Assembly (NCBI GenBank): GCA_038532435.1
Contig: JBCBAP010000018.1
Coordinates: 1 to 60,120 of the forward strand
Length of the DNA: 60,120 nucleotides
Direction of reading: 5' to 3'
From: JBCBAP01 sp038532435
GTDB lineage: Bacteria; Pseudomonadota; Alphaproteobacteria; Rhodobacterales; Rhodobacteraceae
A model generated the notes under the pieces. The model made no database searches and was not told where the DNA came from. It worked only from the letters and a program-made list of their open reading frames with translations. Below, in pieces: positions 26,878-35,439 of this stretch (its first letter is position 1; each line of letters starts with the position of its first letter). Both the position numbers and the translations under genes were made by a program.

Positions 26878-26892
26878 GTTCGCGAAGTGTTC
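26878..26892 (-). promoter_or_regulatory. Putative LexA (SOS) box of uvrD
   Basis: GTTC-N7-GTTC on the plus strand (GAAC-N7-GAAC on the coding strand of uvrD), the direct-repeat operator known for LexA of Rhodobacter and other Alphaproteobacteria. It is 42-56 bp upstream of the uvrD ATG. An 8-base pattern is expected once or twice by chance in 60 kb, but its place before a DNA-repair helicase favours function. Confidence 0.6.
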
Positions 26893-27040
26893 CGCAATCT
26901 TCTCGGCCAACGAGACCTGTCGGACGTGTCAGCAGCGGCAACCGGGCGCAGGCTGTTCACCGGGGCGTGATCATTCGTCGCGCGCGGGTCTGTTACGAAC
27001 TGCATAAGTGCTGGATAACGGCGCATCGCGGGAGGATCCG

Positions 27041-27664
27041 ATGACGAAATGGTATGCACTGCTCGCGGCGATGGTCGCGGCGATCGGGCTGGGCATCGGT
27101 GTCACGATCGTCATGTTGCAACAGCCCGCGTCGGATCAGTTCGCGCAGTGCCGGGATACGCGCATCGCGGGCGGGGGTGGCGGGATCGGCGGGCCCTTCG
27201 AGCTCGTCTCCGGCAGCGGTGAGACTGTCACCCAGGCGGACGTGATCGCCGGTCCGACCATGGTCTATTTCGGCTACACCTACTGCCCCGATGTCTGCCC
27301 CGTGGATCTCAACCGCAACGGCCTGACCCTCGATGTGCTGGCGGAACAGGGAGTCGATGGGGTGGGCGCGATTTTCATCACCGTGGATCCCGAAAGAGAT
27401 GGTGTCGAGGAGGTCGGCGCCTACGCGGGCTACATGCATGAGGAGATGGTGGGCCTGACGGGAGAGCGCCCCGCAATTGATGCGGCCATCGCCTCCTACC
27501 GCGTCTATGCGTCCAAGGTTGGCGACGGTGAGGACTACCTCATGGACCACTCGAATTTCACCTACCTGATGCATCCCGAGCATGGTCTGCTGGACCTCAT
27601 CCGCGGCGGCGAGACGCCGGAGGCCGCAGCGGAACGGATCGCCTGCTTCGTTGACCACTTGTAA
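27041..27664 (+). CDS. senC: SCO1/SenC/PrrC family copper chaperone
   Basis: Membrane-anchored thioredoxin-fold protein that delivers copper to the CuA centre of cytochrome oxidase. 207 aa from the ATG at 27041, chosen for its GGAGG ribosome site. N-terminal anchor at about 5-26. The copper ligands are visible: Cys82 and Cys86 in YCPDVCP, and His170 in DHSNFTYLM. It is directly upstream of regA, matching the prrC-prrA (senC-regA) order of Rhodobacter. The sensor kinase regB/prrB, usually divergent from senC, is not here; uvrD occupies that side. Confidence 0.92.
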   Translation: MTKWYALLAAMVAAIGLGIGVTIVMLQQPASDQFAQCRDTRIAGGGGGIGGPFELVSGSGETVTQADVIAGPTMVYFGYTYCPDVCPVDLNRNGLTLDVLAEQGVDGVGAIFITVDPERDGVEEVGAYAGYMHEEMVGLTGERPAIDAAIASYRVYASKVGDGEDYLMDHSNFTYLMHPEHGLLDLIRGGETPEAAAERIACFVDHL

Positions 27665-27717
27665 GTCCGGGCCATATCGCGCTTTATGTCGCAAAACGAT
27701 GACAAGGGCGAAAAGGC

Positions 27718-28272
27718 ATGGTGGAACGGGCGCTTGACGAGATCGGAGAGGATCGTTCTCTCCTTCTGCTGGACGATGACGAGCCGTTCCTGCGCCGTTT
27801 GACCCGCGCCATGGAGAAGCGGGGCTTCGAACCTTCGGCTGCCCTTACGGTCGCCGAGGGGCGGCAGATCGTGCAGTCCAAACCCCCCGCCTATGCGGTC
27901 GTCGATCTGCGGCTGGAGGATGGCAACGGGCTCGACGTTGTGGAGTTGTTGCGCGAAACGCGGCCGGATGCGCGCATCGTCGTGCTGACCGGGTACGGCG
28001 CGATTGCGACGGCGGTGGCCGCGGTGAAGATCGGCGCGACGGACTACCTGTCGAAGCCTGCGGATGCCAACGACATCGTGGCTGCTCTGCTCGCGTCGAG
28101 CGACGACAAACCGCCCCCGCCGGAAAATCCGATGAGCGCGGACCGGGTGCGCTGGGAGCATATCCAGCGTGTCTTCGAGCTTTGCGATCGCAACGTGTCC
28201 GAAACGGCCCGGCGGCTGAACATGCACCGCCGGACCCTTCAACGCATTCTCGCGAAGCGATCCCCGCGCTAG
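27718..28272 (+). CDS. regA: Redox response regulator RegA/PrrA/ActR
   Basis: Global redox regulator that activates photosynthesis, respiration, carbon and nitrogen genes under low oxygen. 184 aa, the standard size. The receiver domain has acidic residues 19-21, phosphoacceptor Asp63 (VVDLRLEDGNG), Thr91 and Lys113. A PPPP linker (132-135) leads to a Fis-type helix-turn-helix RNVSETARRLNMHRRTLQRIL (about 158-178), highly conserved in the RegA family. It lies 53 bp after senC. The cognate histidine kinase is not in this window. Confidence 0.95.
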   Translation: MVERALDEIGEDRSLLLLDDDEPFLRRLTRAMEKRGFEPSAALTVAEGRQIVQSKPPAYAVVDLRLEDGNGLDVVELLRETRPDARIVVLTGYGAIATAVAAVKIGATDYLSKPADANDIVAALLASSDDKPPPPENPMSADRVRWEHIQRVFELCDRNVSETARRLNMHRRTLQRILAKRSPR

Positions 28273-28287
28273 CTGCGGGGGGCTATC

Positions 28288-29100
28288 TTACACCTTTGAC
28301 TTGCGGCGGCGCGCGACGGCGAGCGCGCCGATGCCCATGCCGAGCAGCGCGACGCTTGCGGGCAGCGGAACCGGGGCCGGAACCGGCTCCCCGAAGATGA
28401 AGTCATCCATGGCCACGTTGTCGCCGCCGATCCCCGCGGTGATGGAGACCTTGGCCACGATCGGCGAGTCGAAGACGGCGCCGAGGAACGAGAACCCGAC
28501 ATCGTTGCCGGTCAACACCGTCCTGGACAGCAGCAGGTTGTCGTTGATGTCGTAGAAGTCCATCTTCGAGCTGCCTTCCTTTTCGACATCGAGGAAGACC
28601 ACCCCGAGACCGCGGGAGAGCGCCGGGTTTTCCTGCTTTGCCGGGTCGAAGAAGAGAACGTCGAACGTCCTCCCGTTCACGGGGCGGAAGATCCGCTCCG
28701 GGCTGAACGCGGCGAAGTCGGTGGACAGGCCAAAAAGCGGCTCTTCGCCCGAGGCCTCAGTTGCAGAAAGCTCGAAGCCGGTGGTGGATCCGGTTTCCTG
28801 GAACTCGATCCCGCGCGCACGGGGTAACGCATCGAAGTTGAAGAAGTCACCCGGGAACGGGTTCGGATCGGAGATGCCATCCGGCGCCGCATCCCAGTTG
28901 ATCTGACGCCGCCCGTTCGGGTCCGCGTTGACCGGGTTGTTCCCGTTGTTGGGACCGAGCGCCTCGCGGAACGCGTCCACGGTCGGCGCGATGTCTTCGG
29001 CGAGGTCGCCATTGATCTCGAAGATCACCGGCGCGGCGATGACCGGGGAGTACGAGAAAGAGAGGACAGCAGCAGTAAGTAGGGCAAGTCTGGTACGCAT
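28288..29100 (-). CDS. VPLPA-CTERM sorting-domain exported protein
   Basis: 270 aa. Signal peptide at the N-terminus (about 1-22, ending SPVIAA). The C-terminus has PVPLPASVALLGMGIGALAV and then RRRK: a VPLPA motif, a hydrophobic helix and a basic tail, the alphaproteobacterial form of the PEP-CTERM sorting signal recognised by an exosortase. The mature part is acidic, beta-rich, Asn/Asp/Gly-rich and without Cys; I recognise no enzyme domain. It is probably a surface or matrix protein. No exosortase gene is in the window. It ends 15 bp from the regA stop. Confidence 0.85.
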   Translation of the reverse strand: MRTRLALLTAAVLSFSYSPVIAAPVIFEINGDLAEDIAPTVDAFREALGPNNGNNPVNADPNGRRQINWDAAPDGISDPNPFPGDFFNFDALPRARGIEFQETGSTTGFELSATEASGEEPLFGLSTDFAAFSPERIFRPVNGRTFDVLFFDPAKQENPALSRGLGVVFLDVEKEGSSKMDFYDINDNLLLSRTVLTGNDVGFSFLGAVFDSPIVAKVSITAGIGGDNVAMDDFIFGEPVPAPVPLPASVALLGMGIGALAVARRRKSKV

Positions 29101-29249
29101 GATCTCGGTCCTTTTGAGACAGAAAGTTGAACACTCGACCCGCAGGCCGTACTGTCAGTCGTGCGACGGAGTGCCCCGGTTCAAAATTTTTTGTGAGGCG
29201 GCTTGAAACGTTCGGGGCCCGAACGCGCAAACGCGAGATGGGCCCTGCC

Positions 29250-29669
29250 ATGACCCTGAAGACCCGACCAAACGATGCGGATGTTGATGCGTTTCTGACG
29301 GGTGTGCCCCATGAGGGCCGCCGCCGAGACGGTCTTGAGATGCTTCAGATCATGTCCCGCCTGACCGGTGCCGCGCCGCGCATGTGGGGCGCAAGCATCG
29401 TGGGCTTCGGCAGCTACACCTATGTGAACGCGACGCAGAAGCCCGCGCAGTGGATGCGCACCGGCTTTAGCCCGCGCAAGGCCTCCATGTCGATCTACGT
29501 CATGTGCGGGTTCGATGGGTTCGAGGAGATAGTCGCGCGGATTGGGAAGGTGAAGACCTCCGTCTCCTGCCTCTATGTGACCAGCCTCGACAAGATCGAC
29601 CGCGGCGCGCTGGAGGAGCTGATCGCGGCGGGATGGGAACGGATGAACACCCTTTATCCCGATGATTGA
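29250..29669 (+). CDS. DUF1801 domain protein
   Basis: 139 aa from the ATG at 29250; an in-frame ATG at 29238 is a possible alternative. MWGASIVGFGSYTY, then GFSPRKASMSIY, then LYVTSLDKID is the DUF1801 (YdhG-like) core, a small cytoplasmic fold related to frataxin-like YdhG proteins. No biochemical function is established for most members. Divergent from the VPLPA-CTERM gene with about 150 bp between starts. Confidence 0.85.
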   Translation: MTLKTRPNDADVDAFLTGVPHEGRRRDGLEMLQIMSRLTGAAPRMWGASIVGFGSYTYVNATQKPAQWMRTGFSPRKASMSIYVMCGFDGFEEIVARIGKVKTSVSCLYVTSLDKIDRGALEELIAAGWERMNTLYPDD

Positions 29670-29918
29670 TCCGTGACGATGCGGGTTATTGCGCGTGGGC
29701 TGGCGCGCCTCCGCCTCTGACGTATGAGCTGACCGACTCCGGGGATCGCATGCGTTGCCGGGACAGAAACCGGCTGACGCTGCTGCGGGCGCGAGACCTG
29801 CGCGCCAGGCTCCCGCACGTTCGGTAACTGCCCCCCTTGCAATTCCGCTCTTCAGGGCGTATCTCCCGACCAACAGCGGTTCCCGGCCTCCACAATCGGG
29901 CACCACCGGACACATGCA
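29670..29918 (+). other. Leader region before rimP, possible small RNA
   Basis: No coding frame I can support. A hairpin with GGCGCG / CGCGCC arms lies at about 29788-29806, and the region ends in a strong intrinsic terminator only 16 bp before rimP. No tRNA cloverleaf is recognisable, although metY precedes rimP in enterobacteria. A short terminated transcript or leader is plausible. Confidence 0.35.
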
Positions 29919-29941
29919 ACGGGCCGCTGGCCCGTTTTTTT
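29919..29941 (+). terminator. Intrinsic terminator immediately upstream of rimP
   Basis: Stem ACGGGCC / GGCCCGT, a 3-base loop and seven T (29935-29941). It sits only 16 bp before the rimP start codon, so it would stop transcription entering rimP from upstream. Confidence 0.85.
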
Positions 29942-29956
29942 GTTTTGGGGACATCC

Positions 29957-30556
29957 GTGACCGTGGAAGGCGCGACAGATCTGATAGCCAGGGCGGCGAT
30001 AGACCGCCGCATCTTCGACATCATCTCTCCCTCCATCGAGGGGCTGGGGTTCGAGGTGGTGCGCGTGCGCCTGATGGGCGGGAAGACCAAGACGCTTCAG
30101 ATCATGGCGGAACGGCCGACGGGCGGGATCGAGGTGGACGACTGTGCCGCGATTTCCAACGCGGTGAGCGCGATCCTCGATGTCGAGGATCCCATCAGCG
30201 ACGAGTACCGGCTGGAGGTGTCCTCACCCGGCATCGACCGCCCCCTGACCCGTCTCAAGGATTTCGACACCTGGGAAGGCTACGAGGCGAAGCTCGAAAC
30301 CCAGGACCTGATCGACGGCCGCAAGAAGTTTCGCGGTACGCTCGGCGGGGTTGAAGAGGGCGAGGTGCTCATCGACATCCCCGAAGGCACCATCGGTCTT
30401 CAGTTCGACTGGCTCGCGGATGCCAAGCTGGTGCTGACGGACGATCTGATCGCGGAAACGCTCCGCGCCCGCAAGGCGGACCCGACCTTCGACGAAGGTC
30501 AGTTCGACGACATAGATATCGACGGGGACGATACCCCCAGTGAGGAGGAACGCTGA
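29957..30556 (+). CDS. rimP: Ribosome maturation factor RimP
   Basis: Needed for 30S subunit maturation. 199 aa from the GTG at 29957, preceded by GGGG at the right distance; the frame runs 40 codons further upstream through the terminator, which cannot be coding. IISPSIEGLGFEVV, then DCAAISNAVSAILD, then YRLEVSSPGIDRPL is the RimP signature, followed by the SH3-like C-terminal domain. The acidic tail is longer than average. TGATG overlap with nusA indicates translational coupling. Confidence 0.94.
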   Translation: MTVEGATDLIARAAIDRRIFDIISPSIEGLGFEVVRVRLMGGKTKTLQIMAERPTGGIEVDDCAAISNAVSAILDVEDPISDEYRLEVSSPGIDRPLTRLKDFDTWEGYEAKLETQDLIDGRKKFRGTLGGVEEGEVLIDIPEGTIGLQFDWLADAKLVLTDDLIAETLRARKADPTFDEGQFDDIDIDGDDTPSEEER

Positions 30557-32187
30557 TGGCCAGCACTGTTGCCGCAAACAAGCTCGAGCTTCTGCAGATC
30601 GCCGACGCGGTCGCCCGTGAGAAGCTGATCGACCCGGAACTGGTGATCGACGCGATGGAAGACAGCCTGGCCAAGGCTGCCCGTTCCCGCTACGGCGCGG
30701 AGTACGACATCCGCGCCCATATCGACCGCAAGACAGGCGAGCTGACCATGCGGCGCGTGCGCACCGTCGTCGAGGAGGTCGAGAATCACTTCACCGATCT
30801 CACCCTCGATGAGGGTCGGGATATCGACCCGAATGCGGAGATCGGCACCGAGCTCAGCGATCCGCTGCCGCCGATGGATTTCGGCCGGATCGCCGCCCAG
30901 TCGGCCAAGCAGGTCATCATGCAGAAGGTCCGCGATGCGGAGCGTGACCGGCAGTACGAGGAATTCAAGGACCGCCAGGGCCAGATCATCAACGGCCTCG
31001 TCAAGCGGACCGAATACGGCAATGTCATCGTCGATGTGGGCCGGGGCGAGGCGATCCTCCGCCGCGACCAGCTCATCCAGCGCGAGGCGTTCCGGAATGG
31101 CGACCGCATCCGCGCCTACGTGAAGGATGTTCGTCGTGAGCCGCGCGGCCCGCAGATCTTCCTGAGCCGCACGGCGCCGGAGTTCATGGCCGAGCTCTTC
31201 AAGATGGAAGTGCCCGAGATCTACGACGGCGTGATCGAGATCCGCGCGGTGGCCCGCGATCCCGGCTCCCGTGCAAAGATCGGCGTGATCTCCTACGACA
31301 ACGGCATCGACCCGGTCGGCGCCTGTGTCGGCATGCGCGGATCCCGCGTTCAGGCGGTCGTCAACGAGCTTGGCGGGGAGAAGATCGACATCATCCCCTG
31401 GAACGACGATGCGGCGACCTTCCTCGTCAACGCGCTTCAGCCCGCAGAAGTAGCGAAGGTCGTGATGGACGAGGAAGCGGGCCGGATCGAGGTGGTCGTG
31501 CCCGACGAGCAGCTTTCGCTCGCGATCGGCCGTCGCGGTCAGAACGTGCGCCTCGCTTCCCAGCTTACCGGGTGGGACATCGACATCATGACGGAGGCGG
31601 AGGAGTCCGAGCGACGTCAGGCCGAGTTCAACGAGCGGTCCAAGCTGTTCATGGACGCGCTCGATGCGGACGAAATGCTGGCGCAGCTTCTGGTCTCCGA
31701 AGGGTTCACCTCCCTTGAGGAAGTCGCCTACGTGGAGATCGACGAGCTTCTGGCCATCGACGGGTTTGACGAGGACACGGCGAACGAACTGCAGGCCCGT
31801 GCCCGCGATACGCTCGACGCGATCAACCAGGCCGCCCTCGAAAAGGCCAAGGAGATGGGCGTTGAGGACTCTCTGTTTGAATTCGAGGGCCTCACTCCCC
31901 AAATGATCGTCAAGCTTGCCGAGGACGGCATCATGAACCTTGCCGATTTCGCGCAGTGCGCGGATTGGGAACTGGCGGGTGGCTACACCACCGTCGACGG
32001 CAAGCGCGTCAAGGATGACGGGCTCCTGGAGGAGTTTGACGTGTCCCTCGAAGAGGCGCGGCACCTCGTGCTGACGGCCCGGGTTCTGCTGGGCTACATC
32101 GATCCGGAGGAAATGGCCGCGCAGGAGGCGGCAGAAGCCGAGGCCGCGGAAGCGGAAGCTGCGGAAGCAGAGGAGGACGAGGCCTGA
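30556..32187 (+). CDS. nusA: Transcription termination/antitermination factor NusA
   Basis: Binds RNA polymerase to modulate pausing, termination and antitermination. 543 aa. NusA_N (1-125), S1 domain with GNVIVDVGRGEAIL and YVKDVRREPRGPQIFLSRT, two KH domains with VGACVGMRGSRVQAVVNELGGEKIDI and LSLAIGRRGQNVRLASQLTGW, and two C-terminal helix-hairpin-helix acidic repeats. The last 25 residues are an Ala/Glu-rich tail. The ribosome site GAGGAGG lies in the end of rimP. Confidence 0.97.
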   Translation: MASTVAANKLELLQIADAVAREKLIDPELVIDAMEDSLAKAARSRYGAEYDIRAHIDRKTGELTMRRVRTVVEEVENHFTDLTLDEGRDIDPNAEIGTELSDPLPPMDFGRIAAQSAKQVIMQKVRDAERDRQYEEFKDRQGQIINGLVKRTEYGNVIVDVGRGEAILRRDQLIQREAFRNGDRIRAYVKDVRREPRGPQIFLSRTAPEFMAELFKMEVPEIYDGVIEIRAVARDPGSRAKIGVISYDNGIDPVGACVGMRGSRVQAVVNELGGEKIDIIPWNDDAATFLVNALQPAEVAKVVMDEEAGRIEVVVPDEQLSLAIGRRGQNVRLASQLTGWDIDIMTEAEESERRQAEFNERSKLFMDALDADEMLAQLLVSEGFTSLEEVAYVEIDELLAIDGFDEDTANELQARARDTLDAINQAALEKAKEMGVEDSLFEFEGLTPQMIVKLAEDGIMNLADFAQCADWELAGGYTTVDGKRVKDDGLLEEFDVSLEEARHLVLTARVLLGYIDPEEMAAQEAAEAEAAEAEAAEAEEDEA

Positions 32188-32201
32188 TCCTTCAGGCCTC
32201 G
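32178..32201 (+). repeat. Perfect hairpin spanning the nusA stop codon
   Basis: Ten-base arms CGAGGCCTGA and TCAGGCCTCG around a TCCT loop; the nusA TGA (32185-32187) is within the left arm. No T-run follows, so it is not a typical terminator. It may affect mRNA processing or the downstream ylxR start. Confidence 0.6.
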
Positions 32202-32214
32202 TACGCCAGACGCC

Positions 32215-32898
32215 ATGGTTCGCGGCGGACGACATAAGGACCGGGACGGACCGGAACGGCGGTGCCTCGCAACCGGAGAGCGGGGCGGCACCGCGGGACT
32301 TGTCCGTTTCGTGGTCGGGCCCGACGACACGGTCGTGCCGGATGTGGCGGGTAAGCTGCCCGGACGCGGCATGTGGGTGACGGCGGAACGGTCAGCGCTG
32401 GAGATGGCGGTGCGCAAGCGCCTTTTCTCCCGCGGGGCCAAACGGCAGGTCACGGTGCCGGAGGGTTTGGTCGCGCTCGTTGAAGCACAGGTCACCCGAC
32501 GTCTCGTCGATCGGCTGGCCCTGTGTCGGAAGGCAGGACTGGCTGTCAATGGTTTCGACACCGTCAAGGCGCGACTCAAGGAGGGGCCGGTTGCGGCCCT
32601 GATCGAAGCCTCCGACGGGTCGGAGGGACAAAAGCGGAAGTTGCGGCCTCTTTCGGGGCTTGCAGCGCGGATTTCGTGCCTTTCGGGCGCGGAATTGGGT
32701 TTGGCATTTGGCCGTGATCATGTGATACACGCCGCACTGGACGCGGGTGGACTCACGGATCAGGCCCTTGCTGAGGCAGCACGGCTTCACGGGCTGCGGG
32801 AGACCGGAGATACAGAGCCGGCCCCGCTTCTGTCCGAAGATGATGTACGAAAAGGGCCGGGGCTTCGCCCGGCGGTGAAAGGTAAGAATACGGCATGA
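32215..32898 (+). CDS. ylxR: YlxR-type RNA-binding protein with L7Ae-like half
   Basis: 227 aa, about twice a stand-alone YlxR. The N-terminal YlxR (DUF448) part has RRCLATGERG and GKLPGRGMWV. The C-terminal half has an L7Ae/L30e-like pattern (LCRKAGLAVNGFDTVKARL, then ALIEASDGSEGQ). This alphaproteobacterial fusion joins two small RNA-binding proteins (YlxR and YlxQ) that are separate genes in Bacillus in the same nusA-infB operon. The last 40 residues are low complexity. The end overlaps the infB ATG by four bases. Confidence 0.88.
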   Translation: MVRGGRHKDRDGPERRCLATGERGGTAGLVRFVVGPDDTVVPDVAGKLPGRGMWVTAERSALEMAVRKRLFSRGAKRQVTVPEGLVALVEAQVTRRLVDRLALCRKAGLAVNGFDTVKARLKEGPVAALIEASDGSEGQKRKLRPLSGLAARISCLSGAELGLAFGRDHVIHAALDAGGLTDQALAEAARLHGLRETGDTEPAPLLSEDDVRKGPGLRPAVKGKNTA

Positions 32899-35438
32899 GC
32901 GATACCAAAGGCGGCGATAGCAAGGGCGGGAAGCAACTCGGTGTGCGCGGCGGCGGCACCGAGACCAGCCACGTGCGCCAAAGCTTTTCCCACGGACGGT
33001 CGAAATCCGTCGTGGTCGAGAAGAAGCGCAAGCGGGTCGTCGTGCCGAAGCCCGGATCCGCAGCGGCGGCGGGCGCCGGGGGCGGACGCGGTGGCGCCGC
33101 CGGTGCTGCGGGTGGCAAATCCCTTTCGGATACGGAGTTCGAGCGGCGCCGACGCGCGCTCCTCGCCGCGCAGGCGCAGGAGGCGGACCGGGTTGCCCGC
33201 GAGAAGCAGGAAGAGCAGCGCCGCAAGGAAGAGCTGCAGCGCCTGCGTGATGAGAAGGAAGCCAAGGAGCGCGAAGCCCGCGAGGCCGAAGAGCGCGCGA
33301 AGGCCGAGGCCGAAGAGGCCGAGCGTCTGAAGGCCGAAGAGGCGAAGCGTAAGTCCGACGAGGCGGCGAAACCCAAGACCGCAAAGGCCGATGCCGTTCC
33401 CGATCCCGCAGCCGCCCCGGCGCCACCCTCCGAGCTGGATGGCCCGCGGCGCAGCGCGGCACCCGGTGGCGCACGCAAGTCCGACGGACGCCAGGATGAT
33501 CGCGAGAAATCCAACCGCGGCCGAGGTGGCGATGACCGCCGCCGGTCCGGCAAGCTGACGATCAGTCAGGCGCTTTCCGGTGGTGAAGGCGGACGGCAGA
33601 AGTCGCTCGCCGCGATGAAGCGGCGCCAGGAGCGTGAGAAGCGCAAGGCGATGGGCTCCAACGAGCCGCGCGAAAAGGTCGTGCGCGAGGTGCAGCTGCC
33701 CGAGGCGATCACCGTTCAGGAGCTTGCCAACCGGATGGCGGAGCGTGTCGCCTCCGTGGTCAAGGCGCTGATGCAGAACGGCATCATGGCGACCCAGAAC
33801 CAGACCATCGACCAGGACACCGCGGAACTGATCATCGAGGAGTTCGGTCACAAGGTCGTCCGCGTGTCCGATGCGGACGTGGAGGACGTGATCTCCGCCG
33901 AAGAGGATGCGGAGGGCGATCTGGAGTCCCGTGCGCCGGTGATCACGATCATGGGTCACGTCGACCATGGCAAGACCTCCCTTCTTGACGCGATCCGGAA
34001 GACCAACGTCGTCTCCGGTGAGGCGGGCGGGATCACCCAGCATATCGGTGCGTACCAGATCACGACGGATGCCGACGCGAAGCTGACCTTCCTCGATACG
34101 CCGGGCCACGCGGCCTTCACCTCCATGCGTGCCCGCGGTGCGCAGGTGACGGACATCGTGGTGCTTGTCGTCGCGGCGGACGACAGCGTCATGCCCCAGA
34201 CCATCGAGGCGATCAGCCACGCGAAGGCCGCTGGTGTTCCGATGATCGTGGCGATCAACAAGATCGACCGTCCCGGCGCCGACCCGATGAAGGTGCGGAC
34301 CCAGCTCCTCCAGCATGAGGTGGTGACCGAGGCGATGTCCGGCGACGTGCTCGACGTCGAGGTTTCTGCGATCAATGGAACCGGCCTAGACACGCTGATC
34401 GAGAACATCACGCTGCAGTCCGAACTGCTCGAGCTCAAAGCCAACCCGGACCGTCCGGCGGAAGGTGCGGTGATCGAGGCGCAGCTCGACGTGGGTCGCG
34501 GTCCCGTTGCCACGGTTCTGGTGCAGAAGGGCACACTCAAGCGCGGCGATATCTTCGTTGTCGGCGAACAGTGGGGCAAAGTCCGCGCGCTCATCAACGA
34601 TCAGGGCGAGCGCGTGAACGAAGCTGGGCCGTCCGTGCCCGTCGAGGTTCTTGGCCTGAACGGCACGCCGGAAGCGGGCGATGTGCTCAACGTGGTGCCC
34701 GACGAGGCACGCGCGCGGGAGATCTCCGAATATCGCGGCCAGCTCGCCAAGGATAAGCGCGCGGCAGCAGGTGCGGCGACGACCCTCGATCAGCTGCTGG
34801 CGAAGGCCAAGGCCGACGAGAATGTCGCGGAACTGCCGATCCTCGTGAAGTCCGACGTTCAGGGCTCCGCCGAGGCGATCAACCAGGCGATGGAAAAGCT
34901 TGGCAACGACGAGGTGCGCGTCCGCGTGCTGCACTCCGGCGTGGGTGCGATCACGGAAACGGACGTCACGCTCGCCGAAGCCTCCAGCGCGCCGATCATC
35001 GGCTTCAACGTCCGGGCGAACGCCCCGGCGCGGGAGGCGGCGAACCAGAAGGGTGTGGAGATCCGCTACTACTCCATCATCTACGATCTGGTGGATGACG
35101 TGAAGGCGGCGGCCTCCGGCCTGCTTTCCGCGGAGATCAAGGAAACCTTCATCGGCTATGCGACGATCAAGGAGGTCTTCAAAGTCTCCGGCGTTGGCAA
35201 GGTCGCCGGGTGTGAGGTTACCGAAGGTGTTGCCCGCCGGTCCGCCGGTGTGCGTTTGCTGCGTGACAACGTGGTGATCCACGAAGGGACGCTGAAGACG
35301 CTCAAGCGCTTCAAGGACGAGGTCAAGGAGGTGCCCTCCGGTCAGGAATGCGGCATGGCGTTCGAGAATTACGATGACATCCGTGCGGACGATGTCATCG
35401 AGATTTTCGAGACCGAAGAGGTCGAACGGACGCTCTAA
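32895..35438 (+). CDS. infB: Translation initiation factor IF-2
   Basis: GTPase that places initiator tRNA on the 30S subunit. 847 aa. A long charged, Gly/Ala-rich and Glu/Arg/Lys coiled N-terminal region (1-270) is followed by the IF2_N helix bundle and the G domain with G1 GHVDHGKT (354-361), DTPGHAAF and NKIDRPGA. Domains II-IV contain VKSDVQGSAEAI and the C-terminal fMet-tRNA binding part. The ATG overlaps the ylxR stop (ATGA). Confidence 0.97.
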   Translation: MSDTKGGDSKGGKQLGVRGGGTETSHVRQSFSHGRSKSVVVEKKRKRVVVPKPGSAAAAGAGGGRGGAAGAAGGKSLSDTEFERRRRALLAAQAQEADRVAREKQEEQRRKEELQRLRDEKEAKEREAREAEERAKAEAEEAERLKAEEAKRKSDEAAKPKTAKADAVPDPAAAPAPPSELDGPRRSAAPGGARKSDGRQDDREKSNRGRGGDDRRRSGKLTISQALSGGEGGRQKSLAAMKRRQEREKRKAMGSNEPREKVVREVQLPEAITVQELANRMAERVASVVKALMQNGIMATQNQTIDQDTAELIIEEFGHKVVRVSDADVEDVISAEEDAEGDLESRAPVITIMGHVDHGKTSLLDAIRKTNVVSGEAGGITQHIGAYQITTDADAKLTFLDTPGHAAFTSMRARGAQVTDIVVLVVAADDSVMPQTIEAISHAKAAGVPMIVAINKIDRPGADPMKVRTQLLQHEVVTEAMSGDVLDVEVSAINGTGLDTLIENITLQSELLELKANPDRPAEGAVIEAQLDVGRGPVATVLVQKGTLKRGDIFVVGEQWGKVRALINDQGERVNEAGPSVPVEVLGLNGTPEAGDVLNVVPDEARAREISEYRGQLAKDKRAAAGAATTLDQLLAKAKADENVAELPILVKSDVQGSAEAINQAMEKLGNDEVRVRVLHSGVGAITETDVTLAEASSAPIIGFNVRANAPAREAANQKGVEIRYYSIIYDLVDDVKAAASGLLSAEIKETFIGYATIKEVFKVSGVGKVAGCEVTEGVARRSAGVRLLRDNVVIHEGTLKTLKRFKDEVKEVPSGQECGMAFENYDDIRADDVIEIFETEEVERTL

Positions 35439-35439
35439 G

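Noticed and set aside
24578..27007. Long plus-strand open frame opposite uvrD
   Set aside because: Antisense to a helicase with all motifs intact; no ribosome site or recognisable domain.
29670..29918. A tRNA-fMet gene before rimP, as in enterobacteria
   Set aside because: No anticodon arm, T-arm or acceptor pairing could be found; only the hairpin and terminator remain.
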